From DATJPD01 sp036394195 (GTDB lineage Bacteria; Pseudomonadota; Alphaproteobacteria; CACIAM-22H2): a stretch of 22,986 bases of DNA. Positions 1-6,898 of this stretch are shown piece by piece. Within the stretch, counting starts at the first letter, position 1. Each line of letters starts with the position of its first letter. The position numbers and the translations under genes are program-made. The stretch spans positions 1-22,986 of the forward strand of contig DASWFO010000045.1 of assembly GCA_036394195.1 (NCBI GenBank), given 5' to 3'. Below the pieces are notes generated by a model. That model was given only the letters and a program-made list of their open reading frames with translations. It made no database searches and was not told the DNA's origin.

Positions 1-11
1 GAGACACATAT

Positions 12-25
12 GTGGACGGCCCCCG
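12..25 (-). repeat. IS subterminal inverted repeat, right end
   Basis: GTGGACGGCCCCCG, the exact reverse complement of 1316-1329. It lies on the transposase 3' side, so it is the right end of the element. The match stops abruptly on both sides. Confidence 0.85.
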
Positions 26-244
26 GCCTGCAAGAAAGAAGCGATGATATGATCGGTTGCTTGCGGTCATATGTCCGGCCTGTTTGTGCGGCCGTGCATA
101 GACCGCTGGCCCAGATGGGGTGAGCAGATCGGGTCCCAGCAAACAGAGTTGCGGTGTCACGTACACGCTCTGTGTCTCACGGGTTGTCCCGATCTCCGAT
201 CGATCACCATCTTCTCCTGCAAGTGTCCGGCTCGCGTGACAAGG
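12..244 (-). ncRNA. Candidate bridge RNA (seekRNA) region of the IS
   Basis: This is the non-coding part of the IS downstream of the transposase stop. IS110-family elements encode a guide (bridge or seek) RNA in a non-coding end; in the IS1111 group it lies on the transposase 3' side. Visible structure includes ATATGA at 47-52 pairing with TCATAT at 67-72, nested inside the self-complementary pair CCGGCC at 23-28 and 75-80. The RNA ends and guide loops were not determined, so the coordinates mark only the region that would hold it. Confidence 0.3.
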
Positions 245-1259
245 TTAGGCAGCGACGGGCCGCCGATAGGTCTCGCCGCGCCGCATCATGGCCCAGGCGA
301 TACGGGCGGTCTTGTTGGCCAGCGCGACGGCGGCTTCTGTTTTAGATTTGCGGGCGAGAAGGCCCAGCAGCCAGGGTGAGCTGCGTCCCGGCTTGGCTCG
401 CCGGACGACTGCCATGGCACCGCTAACGAGCAGACGCCGCAGCGTCTCGTCACCAGCTCGCGTGATGCCGCCGAGGCGCTGGCGGCCGGCGGTCGAATGA
501 TCCTTCGGCGTCAGTCCGATCCAGGCGGCGAAGTGCCGGCCGGAGCGGAAGACGCTGGGATCTGGAAGCTTCATGACCAGCGCCGTAGCCGTGATCGGTC
601 CAACGCCGGGGATCGCCGCCAGACGCCGGCTGCATTCGTTCGCGCGGTGCCACGCCTTGAGCTGGCGATCGAGCGCCTTCACCTGGGTCTCGATCGCGTC
701 GATCTGCTCGGCCAATCGCGCGAACAGCTCACGTGCGAGAGCCGGAACGCCCTCGCAGGCCGCAATCCGCTCGAGCAGATCAGATATCCGGCCGAGACCT
801 GCCGGTGCGACCAGTCCAAACTCCGCGGCGTGCCCGCGAACCGCATTGTGCAGCATCGTCCTCTGCTTCACCAACAGGTCCCGGGCCCCATGCAGCATCA
901 GCCCCGCCTGGTTCTCCTCCGTCTTCACCGGCACAAACCGCATCGACGGCCGGCTCATCGCCTCGCAGATCGCCTCAGCATCAGCCGCATCATTCTTCCC
1001 GCGCTTCACATACGGTTGCACGTACTGCGGAGGCAGCAGCCGCACTTCATGCCCGAGCCGCTGCAGCACCCGACCCCAGTGGTGCGCTCCTCCGCACGCC
1101 TCCATTCCGATCATCGTCGGCGCCATCGCAGCAAAAAAAACGCTCCACCTCGGCTCGCCGCAGCCTCTTTAGAAGAACCGGCCGTTCCCCATCATCTACC
1201 CCATGCACCTGAAACACAGACTTCGACGTATCGATCCCGATTCTGATAATCTCAACCAT
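245..1259 (-). pseudogene. IS110-family transposase, frameshifted
   Basis: Two overlapping minus-strand frames together give a protein of about 337 residues, the usual size for the family. The first begins at ATG 1259 after GGGGA and carries the first acidic residue of the DEDD catalytic domain (GIDTSK). The second, running to TAA at 245, carries MEACGG (Glu), KNDAADAEAI (the two Asp) and the C-terminal Transposase_20 domain (IPGVGPITA, GRHFAAWIGLTP, GDETLRRLLVSGA, where the serine is the likely nucleophile). The frames meet at T8 on the minus strand (1140-1133). Seven T would give an uninterrupted frame through Phe-Phe-Ala-Ala-Met. All catalytic residues are otherwise present. It may be a dead copy, a base-call error in a homopolymer, or a gene expressed through transcriptional slippage. 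Confidence 0.85.
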
Positions 1260-1315
1260 GGACGGTCCCCTTCAGCTTGGTTGCTCAACAACAAGCTTGG
1301 CACATTGATGCCGTT

Positions 1316-1329
1316 CGGGGGCCGTCCAC
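1316..1329 (-). repeat. IS subterminal inverted repeat, left end
   Basis: CGGGGGCCGTCCAC, exact reverse complement of 12-25. It lies upstream of the transposase start. Between it and the start codon is an imperfect hairpin at about 1276-1295 (CTTGGTTG / CAACAAG). Confidence 0.85.
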
Positions 1330-1336
1330 CCCAACA

Positions 1337-1392
1337 GAGATGAGAGGAGCCTCGTCTCCTCTCTGTGTCTCAGTGTCTCTGTGGTGAAATTT
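1337..1392. repeat. Palindromic intergenic repeat interrupted by the IS
   Basis: GAGATGAGAGGAG (1337-1349) faces CTCCTCTCTGTGTCTC further right, forming a stem; bases 1-8 (GAGACACA) supply the missing outer part of the left arm. On the minus strand it reads CCACAGAGACACTGAGACAC, closely similar to the element at 2173-2255. It ends about 16 bp before the aldolase-like gene. Confidence 0.7.
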
Positions 1393-1407
1393 TTACGGAG
1401 GTGACGC

Positions 1408-2157
1408 ATGGACGCTGCGGTTGAGACCGAGACCGAACGCTGGCTGCGGCATCAAGTCGCGGCAACGACCTTGCTGCTCGTGTCGGAGGGCATCCTCGGC
1501 TATAGCGGCCACGTGAGCGCCCGCCTGCCCGGCGCCGAGACCTTCCTGATCCAGCCGGTCGACCAGAGCCGTGCCGAGCTCAAGCCCGAGCATCTCCTGG
1601 TTTGCGGTCTGGACGGCAAAAAGCGCAGCGGCCCTGACGGGATCAGGCCGCCGTCCGAGGTGTTCCTGCATTCGGAGATCTATCGGGCGCGGCCGGACGT
1701 CCACGCCATTGCCCATTTCCATCATGATCGCACCACCACGTTCTCGCTGGTCGAGGGTGCCACGCTGGTGCCGATCAAGAACCACGCCGTGCGCTGGGAG
1801 AGCGGCATTCCGACCCACCCCGACCCGAGCCACGTCAGCTCACCCGAGCTCGGACGCGCCACGGCGGCATCGCTCGGGCCGCACCAGGCGATGCTGATCC
1901 GCGCCCATGGGCAGGCGGTGGTCGCCGAGACGGTGAAGGCCGTGCTCGTCGACTGCATCCATTTCGTCGAGAATGCCGAGGCGCTCTATCGCGCCTCGCT
2001 GCTCGGCCGCGTGAAGCCGCTCACCGCCGACGAAATGGCGGCATTCCGCCACGACTTCAAACGCGACATGCATACCGAGAAGTTGTGGCGCTACTACATC
2101 GGCCGCGGGCGCGACGGCGGCGTGCTGCCGGACGCATGGTGGGATTTGCTGGCTTAG
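1408..2157 (+). CDS. Class II aldolase/adducin family protein
   Basis: This 249-residue cytosolic protein matches the class II aldolase/adducin fold, a Zn-dependent family of aldolases, epimerases and decarboxylases acting on sugar phosphates or small hydroxy acids. The metal and catalytic set is visible: Glu84 (PPSEVFLHSE), His103 and His105 (IAHFHHD) and His167 (RAHGQA). The N-terminal GYSGHVSARL is the usual loop of the family. The start is set by GGAGGTGACGC just before ATG 1408. No partner gene adjoins it: it stands alone between two palindromic repeats, with the IS to the left and a convergent PLD gene to the right. The substrate cannot be inferred. Confidence 0.9.
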   Translation: MDAAVETETERWLRHQVAATTLLLVSEGILGYSGHVSARLPGAETFLIQPVDQSRAELKPEHLLVCGLDGKKRSGPDGIRPPSEVFLHSEIYRARPDVHAIAHFHHDRTTTFSLVEGATLVPIKNHAVRWESGIPTHPDPSHVSSPELGRATAASLGPHQAMLIRAHGQAVVAETVKAVLVDCIHFVENAEALYRASLLGRVKPLTADEMAAFRHDFKRDMHTEKLWRYYIGRGRDGGVLPDAWWDLLA

Positions 2158-2172
2158 GGATCCGGAACTTTT

Positions 2173-2255
2173 ACCACGGAGACACTGAGATCACGGAGAC
2201 GAGGAGGAGACGAGACTGTTGTCCTCACCTCCGTGCTCTCCGTGTCTCCGTGGTT
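2173..2255. repeat. Long palindromic intergenic repeat
   Basis: The arms begin CCACGGAGACAC on the left and end GTGTCTCCGTGG on the right, with further imperfect pairing inward (CACGGAG / CTCCGTG). It is the same family as the repeat at 1337-1392. It lies between the convergent aldolase-like and PLD genes and may fold in transcripts from either side. Confidence 0.75.
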
Positions 2256-2266
2256 TGATTCTCTGG

Positions 2267-2286
2267 ATGCCCGCTTTCGCGGGCAT
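2267..2286. terminator. REP-like hairpin between convergent genes
   Basis: ATGCCCGC (2267-2274), loop TTTC, GCGGGCAT (2279-2286): a perfect 8-bp stem. This is a widespread alphaproteobacterial intergenic repeat type. It lies 26 bp past the PLD stop and 110 bp past the aldolase stop. There is no U tract, so a terminator role is inferred from position. Confidence 0.5.
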
Positions 2287-2311
2287 GACGATTTAAAGGG
2301 CCGGGACCGGC

Positions 2312-3712
2312 TCACATCCAATACGACCACAGCTTGAACATTTCCTCCCGGACCTTCTCGGCGATGGATCGATCCTTCCACACGACCGGATCGATCTGGT
2401 CCGAATTTCGGCGGTCCGCTTCGAACGCCGTCTCGAGCTGGGCCGCCGTCTCGCGGCCGAGCACGATCGCGTCCACCTCGTCGTTGAACAACACGCTACG
2501 GCCGTCGAAGTTCGACGAGCCGACCGCCGACCACACGCCGTCGACCGTGGCGGTCTTCGAATGCAGGATGGCACTCTGGAGTTCGAAGATCTTCACCCCG
2601 GCCTCCAGCAAGTCCGCGTAATGGCCGCGACTGACGGCGACGGTCATTGAATTGTCGCTCCGGCTTGGAAGCAGGAGGCGCACGTCGACGCCGCGGCGGG
2701 CGGCGTCGCGGAGTGCCCTGACCTCCTGCCGCGTCGGAACGAAATAGGCCGACGTGATCCACACCCGCTCCTCGGCATTGCGGATCGCCGATATCAGCGT
2801 GACATAGAACAACGGCACCGAACGTTGGGGGGTGCTGCCGATAATGCGGACGATCTGCGCGTCGGGGGTCGGCGGCGGCGGGAAGAAATCCGCTTCGTTC
2901 ATCGGGCCGTCCTCCTGGCGTTCCCAGTGCTCGATGAACAGCCGCTGAAGCTCGGCGACCGCCGGACCTTCGATCTTAAGGTCGGTGTCGCGCCAATATT
3001 CCGGCGGCGTGCCCCGTTCGTCGTGGCCGATGGTCGTGCTCGAATAATATGTGGCGAGATTGACGCCGCCGGTGATGCCCAATGTTCCGTCGGCCACCAG
3101 GATCTTGCGGTGGTCGCGATCGTTGATCGAATAGCTGACCGCGGCCGCGGCTTTGCCGAGGGGATGAAAGTCGAGGACCGCCACGCCGGCCTGACGCAAC
3201 CGGTCGAAAACCTCGCCCGGCGTTCCCGACGAGCCGAAGCTGTCGTAGATGAGATTGACCTGCACGCCGGCGGTCTGCTTCGTCGCCAGGAGATCCACCA
3301 GGTGCTGGCCGTTATGCTCGACGTCCTCGAATGTGTAGTACTCGAGATTGATGTGGTTCCAGGCGCCGTTGATAGCCTTAAAAATCGCATCGAAGCTCGC
3401 CTTGCCGTCATGCAGCAAGGTGACCTGATTGCCGACGGTCAGCGGATGGTCCGCGATCGCCTCCTCGAAGGCGAGATGGCGTTCCAACACATTGGAATTG
3501 GGATTTTCGGCCCGCACCCGCGCGAGAATGACCCGGCTCTGTTGCTCGGTGAGCGGCCCGCGTGCGCCCAGCAGACGGGGGACGGTCACCGGCGGCGTCG
3601 AGTTGGCGACCTCCCAGAAATCCGGCGGCGACGCGCAAGACGTGAACAGCACCAGCGCCGCGACCACGGCAAGTGCTCCGGCCGGTCGGGACGCACACAG
3701 GCGCAGCATCAT
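2312..3712 (-). CDS. Phospholipase D / cardiolipin synthase-like lipoprotein
   Basis: This 466-residue protein has two HKD motifs, the mark of the PLD superfamily: His201-Lys203-Asp208 (DHRKILVAD, then GGVNLA) and His384-Lys386-Asp391 (LHSKTATVD, then GSSNFDGRS). Such enzymes transfer or hydrolyse phosphatidyl groups, often to make cardiolipin. The N-terminus has a hydrophobic segment and a lipobox (LFTSC, Cys26), so it is probably a periplasm-facing lipoprotein; classical cardiolipin synthases instead have transmembrane helices. The start is ATGATG at 3712-3707 with only a weak ribosome site, so it is less certain than the frame. An exact EcfG-type promoter lies about 280 bp upstream, suggesting control by the general stress response together with the divergent BON gene. 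Confidence 0.9.
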   Translation of the reverse strand: MMLRLCASRPAGALAVVAALVLFTSCASPPDFWEVANSTPPVTVPRLLGARGPLTEQQSRVILARVRAENPNSNVLERHLAFEEAIADHPLTVGNQVTLLHDGKASFDAIFKAINGAWNHINLEYYTFEDVEHNGQHLVDLLATKQTAGVQVNLIYDSFGSSGTPGEVFDRLRQAGVAVLDFHPLGKAAAAVSYSINDRDHRKILVADGTLGITGGVNLATYYSSTTIGHDERGTPPEYWRDTDLKIEGPAVAELQRLFIEHWERQEDGPMNEADFFPPPPTPDAQIVRIIGSTPQRSVPLFYVTLISAIRNAEERVWITSAYFVPTRQEVRALRDAARRGVDVRLLLPSRSDNSMTVAVSRGHYADLLEAGVKIFELQSAILHSKTATVDGVWSAVGSSNFDGRSVLFNDEVDAIVLGRETAAQLETAFEADRRNSDQIDPVVWKDRSIAEKVREEMFKLWSYWM

Positions 3713-3994
3713 CGGCCGACCGGACAGGCGACCTGATCCAGCCGGACGCGGCCCTCACCGTCGAACGGTGGCACGTGGACCGGCGACGTCGCAGCTCCAG
3801 CGGCGGGTCCAGAGCAGACGGCGGGGTGTGGCACGTGGCGGAACATATGTCGTAGTCCGGATTGGTAGCGACCCTGCGTTCGGCGCCGATGGCGCGGGGA
3901 AGGATGGAGAGCAGACAGCGTCTGGCCGCCGAGAACAGATCCCGTCATTCTTGTGGTCCCAAGCTTTGGTGACCTTGCCCGACCGCCTGGAGTA
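3713..3994. other. Long leader upstream of the PLD gene
   Basis: This stretch separates the PLD start from the nearest recognisable promoter (3995-4019, minus). No convincing protein is seen. A 79-codon minus frame at 3709-3948 overlaps the PLD start by ATGA, but its product is low-complexity, rich in Arg, Pro and His, and matches no family I know. If the upstream promoter drives PLD, this is an unusually long 5' untranslated leader. Confidence 0.4.
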
Positions 3995-4019
3995 AACGCC
4001 TCAGATGGGAGAGCGTTCC
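3995..4019 (-). promoter_or_regulatory. EcfG-type stress promoter toward the PLD gene
   Basis: On the minus strand, GGAAC (4019-4015), a 16-base spacer and CGTT (3998-3995) match exactly the consensus GGAAC-N16/17-CGTT of alphaproteobacterial EcfG sigma factors in the PhyR-NepR-EcfG general stress response. It points toward the PLD gene. A mirror-image copy of the same architecture lies 20 bp away. Confidence 0.7.
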
Positions 4020-4039
4020 TCGTGACTTCGCTGTGGCGG

Positions 4040-4064
4040 GGAACCTTTAGGAATGCGCGGCGTT
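4040..4064 (+). promoter_or_regulatory. EcfG-type stress promoter of the BON gene
   Basis: GGAAC (4040-4044), a 16-base spacer and CGTT (4061-4064) match the EcfG consensus exactly. Transcription would begin near 4071, about 40 bases before the BON lipoprotein start. BON/OsmY-type envelope proteins are typical stress-response genes, so position and target agree. Confidence 0.8.
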
Positions 4065-4110
4065 GGCCGTGCTGATGCGTATTTCAGGTCCCAGACAAAG
4101 AGGTGCAGGT

Positions 4111-4431
4111 ATGGAAAAGGTTAACGGGCGCAGGGAGTTCTTGATGAGCTTGGCCCTCGCCACGACCCTGGCGGCGTGCTCGGCCGTCCAAGGGCGCGAG
4201 ACCGCGGGCGAGTATGTCGATGATGCGACTATCACCACCCGGGTGAAGGCCGCGGTCCTCAAGGACGAAGGCCTCAAGGGCAATCAGATCAATGTCGAGA
4301 CCATGCAGGGCGTGGTCCAGTTGAGCGGTTTCGTCGACAACCCGCAGCAGGCCGCCCACGCCGCCGAGGTCGCGCGTAGCGTCGCGGGCGTGAAGTCGGT
4401 CCGCAACAGCATCATCGTCCGCCGGACCTGA
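4111..4431 (+). CDS. BON-domain lipoprotein (OsmY-like)
   Basis: This 106-residue protein has a lipoprotein signal (LMSLALATTLAAC, Cys23) and a single BON domain over about residues 35-104, seen in the alternating pattern TRVKAAVLKDEGL, GVVQLSGFVDN and VAGVKSVRNSI. BON domains are thought to bind phospholipid and occur in envelope-stabilising osmotic or stress proteins; OsmY has two, so this is a minimal version. The start at 4111 follows GAGGTGCAGGT; a longer frame from 4063 would begin inside the promoter -10 region and is rejected. Anchoring in the periplasm or outer membrane is inferred. The promoter match implies EcfG control. Confidence 0.88.
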   Translation: MEKVNGRREFLMSLALATTLAACSAVQGRETAGEYVDDATITTRVKAAVLKDEGLKGNQINVETMQGVVQLSGFVDNPQQAAHAAEVARSVAGVKSVRNSIIVRRT

Positions 4432-4449
4432 TCGGCGGACGGCCGACCG

Positions 4450-4520
4450 GCGGAGAGCGCTCCGCGCCGCCGGCGGCTCCTGACGGATAGGATCTGCCCG
4501 GGTCGGCAGAGACGACCCGG
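4450..4520. terminator. Two hairpins between convergent BON and VOC genes
   Basis: GCGGAG/CTCCGC (4450-4455, 4460-4465) with a 4-base loop, and CCGGGTCG/CGACCCGG (4498-4505, 4513-4520) with a 7-base loop. The second ends 7 bp from the VOC stop codon. There is no T run on either strand. Placement suggests a bidirectional terminator. Confidence 0.5.
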
Positions 4521-4526
4521 CGGACC

Positions 4527-4940
4527 CTATTTCGCCATTTCTTCTTCGGCCGGAGCGCCGGGCGCCTTGGCCTCGCTGTAGCCGTGCTCGGAGAGGTCGA
4601 ACCAGTTCCCTTCCGGATCGACGCCCCGATATTCGGCGAACGGGCGGTTGGATGGGCGGCGCTTCGGCTCCTCGGTTCCGGCGGCGACCAGCCGGCGCGA
4701 ATACGTCTCCGTATCGTCGACGTGGAAGCCGAAATGGTTGAGGCCGACCGCTGCCTCGGCTGTGAGCCGGTGCGGCAGCAGCGCGATCGTGAGATAGCCG
4801 TCGCTCATGAAGCAGGCGCCGCTCGGGCTGCGATGGACGATCTCCATGTCGAACACCTGCTGATAGAACTCGGCGAGCTTGGCCGGATTGCGCGCAAACA
4901 GCGCAAGGTGACGAATCTTCGGCCGATTGTCCTTGATCAT
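4527..4940 (-). CDS. VOC-family (glyoxalase/dioxygenase-like) protein
   Basis: This 137-residue protein has the paired beta-alpha-beta-beta-beta units of the vicinal oxygen chelate superfamily: IRHLALFARNPAKLAEFYQQVF at the start and LNHFGFHVDD ... YRGVDPEGNWFDLSE in the second half. The histidines in RHLALF and NHFGFH and the glutamate in WFDLSE are candidate metal ligands. The family includes glyoxalase I, methylmalonyl-CoA epimerase and extradiol dioxygenases; which applies here cannot be told. The start at 4940 follows AGGAGGGA at good spacing, which outweighs longer in-frame starts. It is last on the minus strand after a ThDP decarboxylase and a Bug remnant. Confidence 0.88.
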   Translation of the reverse strand: MIKDNRPKIRHLALFARNPAKLAEFYQQVFDMEIVHRSPSGACFMSDGYLTIALLPHRLTAEAAVGLNHFGFHVDDTETYSRRLVAAGTEEPKRRPSNRPFAEYRGVDPEGNWFDLSEHGYSEAKAPGAPAEEEMAK

Positions 4941-4969
4941 ACGTCCCTCCTCTTGGCGCCCTATGAGGC

Positions 4970-5194
4970 TCATTCTGGTCTGATCTCGGCCATTTTGACC
5001 AGCTCGGCGTAACGCGCGCGATCGCGGCGCAGAAAGGCCGCGAAAGACTCCGGCGGGCCGCCGGTCGGCTCGATGGTCTGCCGGACGAGATAGTGCGCCC
5101 GAAAGACCGGATCGGCGATGATTTTGTTGGTTTCCGCGTTCAACCGCCGGACGATCTCGCGCGGCGTATGCGCCGGAGCGAACATGGGGCCCAA
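4970..5194 (-). pseudogene. C-terminal remnant of a Bug/TctC solute-binding protein
   Basis: About 72 residues match only the last quarter of a Bug-family (tripartite tricarboxylate transporter) periplasmic receptor: FAPAHTPREIVRRLNAETNKII, then PTGGPPESFAAFLRRDRARYAELVKMAEIRPE. The complete family member at 6992 has 324 residues. No signal peptide or N-terminal lobe precedes the fragment; instead the similarity ends at a palindromic repeat (5199-5216) directly next to the stop of the ThDP gene. It cannot fold as a receptor and is best read as a deletion remnant. Confidence 0.8.
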
Positions 5195-5198
5195 CCCT

Positions 5199-5216
5199 CG
5201 CCCCGGGAGCGGGGCG
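5199..5216. repeat. REP-like palindrome at the Bug remnant breakpoint
   Basis: CGCCCC (5199-5204), loop GGGAGC, GGGGCG (5211-5216). On the minus strand it continues as GAGGGTTGGG, a tail also found beside the repeat at 14998-15021 (GGAGGGTTGGGATGGGG). It begins 6 bp past the ThDP gene stop. Confidence 0.65.
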
Positions 5217-5221
5217 GCCCA

Positions 5222-6898
5222 TTAGACCGGCTTGTAGCCCCGCTCGACATTGACATCGATCAAGAGCGGCGCCTCACCCGACACGCCGGTCTTCACCAGA
5301 TCGACCACCTCGGCAACGGTCGTGACCCGCTCGGCGCGCACCCCGAGCGACCGCGCCAGACCGACGAAGTCGATCGCCGGATCGACCAGGTCCATGCCGA
5401 CATAGACGTCCTGCTGGGCCGCGTGCCCGCGCAGGTTGTTCAGGCGCTGCTTCAGGATGCGATACGAGCTGTTGTTGAGGATCACCCACACCACCGGAAT
5501 GCGATAATGCGCCGCCGTCCACAGCGCCTGGCAGGTGTACATGGCGCTACCATCACCGATGAGCCCGACCACCGGCCGCGACGGCAGCGCCAGCTTGACC
5601 CCGATCGCCGCCGGCAACCCCCAGCCGATGCCGCCCCCGCGCAGGCCGAAATAGCTTTGCGGATCGTCGCTGTCGATCATCTGGCGGATGCCGGGTGCCG
5701 ACGACAGGGCTTCCTCGATCACCACCGCGTCCTTCGGCAGGGTCCGGCCCAGGGCTTCGAACAAGGCGAGTGGCTGCACCGGCGTCTTCCCGGCGTCCGC
5801 CTTCGCCTTGGCGCGGAGGGCTGCGCGCTCCTCGGCGATGGCACGGCCCACCCGCTCCACGCGCTCAAGCACCCGGCCGCGCGCACCCGCGCTCATCGCG
5901 CCCTCGACGGCGATCACGAGATCCGCCAGCGTCGCCTTCGGATCGCCGAGCAGGGCCACCGCCGCCGGATAATTCTTGCCGAGCTCCCACGGATCAGTGT
6001 CGAGATGGATGATCGGCAGGCCCGGCGGCATCGGATCGACATCCGAGGGCAGCGAGAGCGCGAACAGGTCGGCGCCCGCCGACAGCACCAGGTCGTGCTG
6101 TGCGAGCGTGTCGCGCACGTTCTTCGCGAGGCGCACCATGGAGCCCCGGAACAGCGGGTGCGACGCCGGGAACGACGCGGTGTTGGGGATGAACTCGGTG
6201 TAGACCGTCGCGCCAACGGTTTCGGCGAGGCGGACGATCTCGGCATGCGCGCGGCTCTGCGCCACCGCGTCGCCGGCGAGGATCACCGGCCGCTCGGCCT
6301 TGGCCAGCAGCGCGGCCGCCTCGGCGACTGCGTCGGCGTCGGCGCGCAGCCGGGGCGCCACCCGGGTCGGCGCCATCAGGTCGAGCTCCGCCTCGGCATT
6401 CAGGATGTCGGCGGGAAGCGACAGGAACACCGGGCCGGTCGGCGGCGCCAGCGCCGTCTTGGCGGCGCGATGGACCAGGCGCGGCAGATCGCCGAGGCGG
6501 CGCACCTCGCCCGACCACTTGACCAGCGGCCGCGCGATCGGCGGCAGATCGGCCCACAGGATCGGCTCGGTCACGTTGAACGTCTGCTCGTGCTGGCCGG
6601 CGGTGATGAGGATGGGCGACGCCGCCTTTTGCGCGTTGTAGAGCATGCCCATCGCATTGCCGAGGCCCGGGGTCACGTGGACGTTGACCACCGTGAGCTT
6701 GCCGGAGGCCTGGGCGTAGCCGTCGGCCATAGCCATCAGCGCCGCCTCCTGGAGCGCCAGCACGTAGCGCAGGTCGCGATCGACCGCGAGGGCGTCCATC
6801 AGCGGCAGCTCGGTCGTCCCCGGATTGCCGAACAGGACCCCGACGCCCTCCTGCTTCAGGAGGTCGAGGAAGGCGCGTTTACCTGACATCACGGGCAT
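5222..6898 (-). CDS. ThDP-dependent decarboxylase, benzoylformate decarboxylase-like
   Basis: This 558-residue protein has the three-domain layout of the POX/ALS/decarboxylase family. The ThDP-activating glutamate is Glu51 (ALQEAALMAMADGYA). The Mg-ThDP motif starts at GDG 448 and ends in NN at 475-476. GNPGTTELP (24-32) and VNVHVTPGLGNAMG (His74) correspond to the active-site Ser and His segments of benzoylformate decarboxylase, with Thr in place of Ser, so decarboxylation of a 2-oxo acid such as an aryl glyoxylate is the best guess. Related oxalyl-CoA decarboxylase- or ALS-like activity is not excluded. The start at 6898 has AAGGA at good spacing. It is divergent from a Bug receptor and upstream of a VOC gene. 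Confidence 0.85.
   Translation of the reverse strand: MPVMSGKRAFLDLLKQEGVGVLFGNPGTTELPLMDALAVDRDLRYVLALQEAALMAMADGYAQASGKLTVVNVHVTPGLGNAMGMLYNAQKAASPILITAGQHEQTFNVTEPILWADLPPIARPLVKWSGEVRRLGDLPRLVHRAAKTALAPPTGPVFLSLPADILNAEAELDLMAPTRVAPRLRADADAVAEAAALLAKAERPVILAGDAVAQSRAHAEIVRLAETVGATVYTEFIPNTASFPASHPLFRGSMVRLAKNVRDTLAQHDLVLSAGADLFALSLPSDVDPMPPGLPIIHLDTDPWELGKNYPAAVALLGDPKATLADLVIAVEGAMSAGARGRVLERVERVGRAIAEERAALRAKAKADAGKTPVQPLALFEALGRTLPKDAVVIEEALSSAPGIRQMIDSDDPQSYFGLRGGGIGWGLPAAIGVKLALPSRPVVGLIGDGSAMYTCQALWTAAHYRIPVVWVILNNSSYRILKQRLNNLRGHAAQQDVYVGMDLVDPAIDFVGLARSLGVRAERVTTVAEVVDLVKTGVSGEAPLLIDVNVERGYKPV

Larger units (their letters stand above)
9..1336 (-). mobile_element. IS110-family insertion sequence, IS1111 type
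   Basis: The element has 14-bp perfect inverted repeats at 12-25 and 1316-1329 around one transposase frame read on the minus strand. IS1111-type elements have subterminal repeats, about 3 bp from the end downstream of the transposase and 7 bp from the end upstream. Applying those offsets gives 9-1336. Removing exactly this segment joins bases 1-8 to 1337 onward and restores one arm of a palindromic repeat whose other arm is at about 1355-1372, which supports the ends independently. No target-site duplication is seen, as expected for this family. The non-coding part is long downstream of the transposase (about 235 bp) and short upstream (about 75 bp), the arrangement reported for IS1111-type elements. 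Confidence 0.85.

Noticed and set aside
2154..2381. A 75-codon minus frame between the aldolase-like and PLD genes
   Set aside because: It is translated from two intergenic palindromic repeats, a familiar false call in alphaproteobacterial genomes.
3709..3948. A 79-codon minus frame overlapping the PLD start by ATGA and starting about 40 bases after the EcfG promoter
   Set aside because: Position is suggestive, but the product is low-complexity and resembles no family, and the ribosome site is weak. Left as part of the leader.
5093..6886. A 597-codon open frame on the plus strand opposite the ThDP decarboxylase gene
   Set aside because: It is the antisense shadow of a well-supported gene in GC-rich DNA. 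The translation is rich in Arg, His and Gly, with no domain, ribosome site or family motif.
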